Source: an uncultured Rikenellaceae bacterium (GTDB lineage: Bacteria; Bacteroidota; Bacteroidia; Bacteroidales; Rikenellaceae). From it: a stretch of DNA of 9,790 nucleotides. The first letter of the stretch is position 1; the number at the start of each line of letters is the position of its first letter. The notes below the pieces were generated by a model. It saw only the letters and a program-made list of their open reading frames with translations, searched no databases and was not told the DNA's origin. The position numbers were made by a program, and so were the translations under genes. The stretch is from positions 1-9,790 of the forward strand of contig CAMRVW010000086.1 in assembly GCA_947054185.1 (NCBI GenBank), read 5' to 3'. Shown in pieces: positions 6,214-9,790 of this stretch.

Positions 6214-6861
6214 GTGGAAAGAATCATATCGCCGTCGTTTCTTTCGGCCGATTTTGCCAATTTGGAGGCAGAGACACATATGATAAACGAGTCGAGGGCC
6301 GAGTGGATACACCTCGATGTTATGGATGGGCGTTTTGTGCCCAATATAACATTCGGTTTCGATGTCATAAAGGCCATAAGGCGTCACACCGACAAGGTGT
6401 TGGATGTGCATCTTATGATAGCCGAGCCTGAAAGGTATGTCGAGCAGTTCGCTCTTGCTGGTGCCGATTATATCACGGTTCATGCCGAGGCGGCCACCCA
6501 TCTGCACCGCATATTGCAGACGGTTGCAGGCTGTGGCAAGAGGTGCGGTGTGGCTCTTAACCCGGCGACGCCCGTATGTGCAGTCGAGGAGGTGATGGAG
6601 ATGGTCGATATGGTGCTTGTGATGTCTGTCAACCCGGGGTTTGCATCGCAGAAGTTCATTCCTTCGAGCGTCGATAAGGTGAGAAGACTGAGGAAGATGG
6701 CCGCCGGCCGCGATGTGCTTATAGAGGTGGACGGGGGGGTCTCTGCCGATAATGCGGGCATGCTTTTCGATGCCGGCGCCGATGTGCTGGTGGCCGGGAG
6801 CGCGGTGTTTAAGGCGCAAGATCCCAAGGCGGCGATAGCCGGGCTGTTGGAGTGCCGATAG
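6214..6861 (+). CDS. rpe: Ribulose-phosphate 3-epimerase
   Basis: A 215-residue cytoplasmic TIM-barrel enzyme that interconverts D-ribulose 5-phosphate and D-xylulose 5-phosphate in the pentose-phosphate pathway. The family signatures are all present: SPSFLSADF (6-14), the metal ligands H33 and D35 in IHLDVMDG, H66 in DVHLMI, D173 in EVDGG, the loop MSVNPGF (137-143), and the phosphate-binding end GGVS plus AGSAVF (194-199). The length is normal for the family. The start is a GTG, chosen because it places the SxxLSADF motif at the usual distance from the N terminus; there is no Shine-Dalgarno sequence. The coding strand is G-rich, unlike the genes left of the repeat element. The ABC-F gene follows after 82 bases and may be co-transcribed. 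Confidence 0.97.
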   Translation: MERIISPSFLSADFANLEAETHMINESRAEWIHLDVMDGRFVPNITFGFDVIKAIRRHTDKVLDVHLMIAEPERYVEQFALAGADYITVHAEAATHLHRILQTVAGCGKRCGVALNPATPVCAVEEVMEMVDMVLVMSVNPGFASQKFIPSSVDKVRRLRKMAAGRDVLIEVDGGVSADNAGMLFDAGADVLVAGSAVFKAQDPKAAIAGLLECR

Positions 6862-6943
6862 AAGGGCCGCAACAGATATCGAAAGAGCGGCAGGCAGTGG
6901 GAAGATCATGCAAACGGGTGGCGTCAAAAACGTTATACTTAAT

Positions 6944-8935
6944 ATGATATCTATAAATGGTGTTACCGTCACTTTTGGCGGTGAGAATCTTTTTGACAAC
7001 ATATCGTTCATAGTTGGTGATCGTGACCGCATAGGCTTGGTTGGCAAGAACGGTGCCGGCAAATCCACATTGCTCAAGGTGATAACCGGAGAGCAGACCC
7101 CATCGGGCGGCACGGTGTCGAGAAGCAGCGATGTTACAATAGGTTATCTGGCCCAGCAGATGCCTCTTTCCGACGGTCGCACCGTTATGGAGGAGACGAT
7201 GACCGCCTTTGACGCCATCAACGCCCTGGAGAGACGCATAGAGGAGTTGGGCCGTCAGATAGCCTCACGCACCGATTACGAGAGTGCCTCTTATGAGAAG
7301 CTGATACATGAGCTGTCGGAATGCACCGAAAGGTTTCACATAATGGACGGATCGTCGCGTGAGGGACAGGCCGAGAAAGCATTGACTGGACTTGGTTTCA
7401 GGCGCGCCGACTTCGGGCGTCCCACATCGGAGTTCAGCGGCGGATGGCGCATGCGCATAGAGCTGGCCAAGATATTGCTCAGACAACCGTCGGTGATACT
7501 GCTCGACGAGCCGACAAACCACCTTGACATAGAGAGCATAGGGTGGCTGGAAGATTACCTCAAAGATTATCGCGGTGCGGTGGTGCTGATATCGCACGAC
7601 AGACGTTTTTTAGACACGGTGACAACGCGCACTGTGGAGATAATGCTCGGAAAGACACACGATTACAACGTTCCTTACAGCAAGTATGTGGTTTTGCGTG
7701 CCGAGCGGAGGGCTCAACAGCAGGCTGCCTATGAAAACCAGCAAAAGATGATAAAGAGCACCGAGGAGTTCATAGAGCGTTTCAGGTATAAGCCCTCCAA
7801 GTCCAATCAGGTGCAGTCGCGCGTCAAGCAGCTCGAGAAACTCGAGATAATAGAGGTGGATGAGGTTGACAACTCGACGCTCGCCATACGTTTCCCGCCG
7901 GCGCCCAGGTCGGGCAACATTGTGCTGGAGGCCAAGGGTGTCGGTAAGTGTTTTGATGACAAACGCATATTCTCAGGTGCCGAGTTTACGCTCGAGAGGG
8001 GCGACAAGGTGGCTTTCGTGGGTCGCAACGGCGAGGGTAAGACCACCTTTGCGCGCATGATAGTGGGTGACACTCCGCTGACTGAGGGAAGCCTGCGCAC
8101 CGGGCATAATGTGTCGGTGGGCTATTATGCTCAGAACCAGGAAGATCTGATGAACGGCGATTTTACCGTCTTCGACACTCTCGACAGGGTGGCTGTGGGT
8201 GACATACGCACCAAACTGCGCGATATATTGGGTGCCTTTCTGTTCCGCGGTGACGATATAGACAAGAAAGTGAAAGTGTTGTCGGGGGGTGAACGTTCGC
8301 GTCTGGCCATGGCCCGTCTGATGCTCAACCCGTACAATCTGCTGATACTCGATGAGCCCACCAACCACATGGACATGCGTTCCAAGGATGTCCTTAAGAG
8401 AGCACTTAAGGAGTATGACGGCACTCTGATTGTCGTGTCGCACGACCGTGAGTTTCTCGAAGGGTTGGTCTCGAAGGTCTATGAGTTTTCTGACGGCAGG
8501 GTGCGCGAGCATTTGGGAGGCATAGACGACTTCCTTTACAGGCATAAGATTGAGAGCATGGCGCAGATAGAGTCGCCCTCCGCCGGAAAAGCGTCATCGT
8601 CGGGTGCGGCGGCGGTCAAGGATGCGCCGTCTGAGGCTCAGGGCAAGGTTGTCGGCAGGCAGAGGAGTTTTCATGAGCAGAAAGAGCTGGAGCGCGCCCG
8701 TCGCAAGCTGCGTGTGGCCGTTGAGAATGCCGAGGCTGAGATAGAGCGTATAGAAAGCTCTTTGAGGGAGTATGACAATAAGATGGCCGACCCTCAGGCT
8801 TATGGTCTCGACATGTCGGACAGCTCTCTGTTTGATGCTTACAAGACCCTTAAGTCGCAGTATAACAAAGCTATGAATCAATGGGAAGCGGCCACCGAGG
8901 CATTGGACGATTTTGATGCCAAGAATGGGTTTTAG
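6944..8935 (+). CDS. ABC-F family ATPase (duplicated ATP-binding domains, Uup/EttA-like)
   Basis: A 663-residue soluble protein with two ABC ATPase domains and no membrane segments. Domain 1 has Walker A GKNGAGKST (34-42), signature SGGWRMR (165-171) and Walker B LLDEPTNHLD (186-195). A charged linker of the ABC-F type (about 236-320) follows. Domain 2 has Walker A GRNGEGKTT (360-368), signature LSGGERSRLA (446-455) and LILDEPTNHMD (467-477). The C terminus has a Ser/Ala-rich spacer (about 543-566) and a long coiled coil (about 575-655), as in Uup-like members. ABC-F proteins act on ribosomes, as translation factors or in antibiotic protection; the exact role here is not decidable, and nothing marks it as a resistance protein. 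The frame could open at an ATG at 6908, but the ATG at 6944 begins MISINGVTVTFGG, the usual family start, so it is preferred. Confidence 0.92.
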   Translation: MISINGVTVTFGGENLFDNISFIVGDRDRIGLVGKNGAGKSTLLKVITGEQTPSGGTVSRSSDVTIGYLAQQMPLSDGRTVMEETMTAFDAINALERRIEELGRQIASRTDYESASYEKLIHELSECTERFHIMDGSSREGQAEKALTGLGFRRADFGRPTSEFSGGWRMRIELAKILLRQPSVILLDEPTNHLDIESIGWLEDYLKDYRGAVVLISHDRRFLDTVTTRTVEIMLGKTHDYNVPYSKYVVLRAERRAQQQAAYENQQKMIKSTEEFIERFRYKPSKSNQVQSRVKQLEKLEIIEVDEVDNSTLAIRFPPAPRSGNIVLEAKGVGKCFDDKRIFSGAEFTLERGDKVAFVGRNGEGKTTFARMIVGDTPLTEGSLRTGHNVSVGYYAQNQEDLMNGDFTVFDTLDRVAVGDIRTKLRDILGAFLFRGDDIDKKVKVLSGGERSRLAMARLMLNPYNLLILDEPTNHMDMRSKDVLKRALKEYDGTLIVVSHDREFLEGLVSKVYEFSDGRVREHLGGIDDFLYRHKIESMAQIESPSAGKASSSGAAAVKDAPSEAQGKVVGRQRSFHEQKELERARRKLRVAVENAEAEIERIESSLREYDNKMADPQAYGLDMSDSSLFDAYKTLKSQYNKAMNQWEAATEALDDFDAKNGF

Positions 8936-8970
8936 GGTAAACGAGTAATTTTAACGATACGATTTGAGAT

Positions 8971-9702
8971 ATGGCAGACAGAAACATGATGATATTCGGT
9001 GTGCGTCCCGTTATGGAGGCATTGGAGGCCGGCAAGCAGTTTGAACGCATATTTGTGAAGAAAGGCTCTGACTCGCCCGTGATGCAGAGGTTGGTGGCGA
9101 TGGCCGCAGACAAGGGTATTGACGTGGCTTACGTGCCTGTCGAGAAGTTGGAGCGCATGGCGCGCGGTAATCATCAGGGCGTGGTGGCTTTGGTGGCCAT
9201 GATAGATTACGCCATCTTGGACGATGTGACAGCTGGCGCGGGCGACAGTTCGCTGCTTGTGATACTTGACGGCGTGACCGATGTGCGTAACTTCGGTGCC
9301 ATTGCCCGAAGCGTCGAGTGCGCTGGGGGTGATGCTATCATAGTGTCGGCAAAGAACGGAGCTCCTGTGAACGGAGAGTCAGTCAGAAGCTCGGCGGGGG
9401 CACTTAACGTATTGCCCGTGTGTCGTGTCGGGAGCATACGCAACACCATAAGGCAGCTCAAAGAGTGCGGTTACAAGATTGTCGCTGCCACAGAGAAAGG
9501 CGACAACCTATTGTGGGAGGCCGACCTGTCGGGACGCGTGGCCATAGTGATGGGAAGTGAAGACAAAGGCATATCCAAGGAGTCGCTAAGGTTGTGCGAC
9601 ACCCGATTGGCCATTCCCATATGCGGCGAGATATCGTCACTCAACGTGTCCGTTGCCGCAGGCGTAATGCTCTATGAAGCAGTAAGACAACGGCAGAAGT
9701 GA
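8971..9702 (+). CDS. rlmB: 23S rRNA (guanosine-2'-O-)-methyltransferase RlmB, SpoU family
   Basis: A 243-residue SpoU/TrmH-type (SPOUT) methyltransferase. In the RlmB group the enzyme methylates the 2'-OH of a guanosine in the peptidyl-transferase region of 23S rRNA using S-adenosylmethionine. Residues 1-75 are the RNA-binding substrate domain (IFGVRPVMEAL at the start, GNHQGVVA at 67-74). The knotted catalytic domain shows motif 1 LDGVTDVRNFGAIAR (99-113, with the conserved Asn107 and Arg113), motif 2 MGSEDKGIS (194-202) and motif 3 IPICGEISSLNVSVAAG (215-231). Length is normal. It starts 35 bases after the ABC-F stop in the same direction; the gap is AT-rich and may hold a weak promoter (TAATTTTA at 8946-8953). 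A dispersed repeat begins a few bases after its stop codon. Assignment to RlmB rather than another SpoU paralogue rests on overall motif layout. Confidence 0.9.
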   Translation: MADRNMMIFGVRPVMEALEAGKQFERIFVKKGSDSPVMQRLVAMAADKGIDVAYVPVEKLERMARGNHQGVVALVAMIDYAILDDVTAGAGDSSLLVILDGVTDVRNFGAIARSVECAGGDAIIVSAKNGAPVNGESVRSSAGALNVLPVCRVGSIRNTIRQLKECGYKIVAATEKGDNLLWEADLSGRVAIVMGSEDKGISKESLRLCDTRLAIPICGEISSLNVSVAAGVMLYEAVRQRQK

Positions 9703-9703
9703 C

Positions 9704-9790
9704 ATTTGTCGGCAGGACTTCCTCATGTACTGCCATTTATTTTGCTGAAACTGCCTCCGGCGGCCCTTCCGGGGGAGGGGTCACGGACCC
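9704..9790 (+). repeat. Third copy of the dispersed repeat (array plus core), cut by the window end
   Basis: Immediately after the rlmB stop come ACTGCC units at 9729 and 9750 (21 bp apart, the second preceded by TTTTGCTGAA) and then the conserved core from 9750. The 41 visible core bases match the left copy at 38 positions and the inverted right copy at 39. The stem-loop GGGGTC (9777-9782) / GACCC (9786-9790) is cut by the window edge. Orientation is the same as the copy at 5026-5150, so another hairpin and possibly another full element would be expected just to the right. Confidence 0.85.

Noticed and set aside
6908..6943. Upstream ATG giving 12 extra residues to the ABC-F protein
   Set aside because: The family normally begins at the MISINGVTV-like strand; the extra residues add nothing recognisable. 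The upstream GTGGGAAG might act as a ribosome site, so this start is not fully excluded.

Overview
The window looks like chromosomal DNA of a fairly GC-rich member of the Bacteroidota, most likely Bacteroidales. The signs are several TAnnTTTG-type -7 boxes in front of genes, starts that lack Shine-Dalgarno sequences, a large outer-membrane beta-barrel protein with a carboxypeptidase-regulatory-like N-terminal domain, and a LytS/LytTR sensor-regulator pair. I cannot fix the genus; a Muribaculaceae-like organism is only a guess from composition.

Layout. Positions 1-210 form a control region with a possible divergent promoter at its left edge. A typical -7 box lies in front of the first gene, and two 9-bp direct repeats 22 bp apart sit just upstream of it and resemble LytTR-regulator binding sites. 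Gene 1 (211-3000) encodes the outer-membrane barrel protein and ends at a clear hairpin terminator. A membrane histidine kinase (3124-4245) and a LytTR response regulator (4324-5019) follow. These three can be read as one signalling module: the kinase senses something at the envelope, the regulator binds DNA, and the barrel gene is a plausible target.

From 5020 to 6213 there is about 1.2 kb with no convincing gene. It is organised as a composite element of about 1.1 kb with long imperfect inverted ends. Each end consists, from outside to inside, of a degenerate 22-23 bp tandem array centred on ACTGCC, a conserved core of about 69 bp with a small stem-loop, and a perfect 22-23 bp hairpin. The two hairpins share conserved blocks but differ at several paired positions, with every change compensated on the opposite arm. 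A third copy of array plus core starts right after the last gene (about 9704) and runs off the window, so this is a dispersed repeat family. The interior (5241-5879) has several strong small hairpins and no recognisable protein.

From 6214 on, three genes on the + strand encode housekeeping functions: ribulose-phosphate 3-epimerase (rpe), an ABC-F ATPase, and the 23S rRNA 2'-O-methyltransferase RlmB. A typical -7 box stands before rpe, just outside the repeat element.

A further large-scale feature is that all six genes lie on the + strand, yet the three left genes are C- and A-rich on that strand while the three right genes are G- and T-rich. The switch falls in the gene-free element. This points to either a replication-direction change (origin-like polarity) or a past inversion with an endpoint in the repeat.
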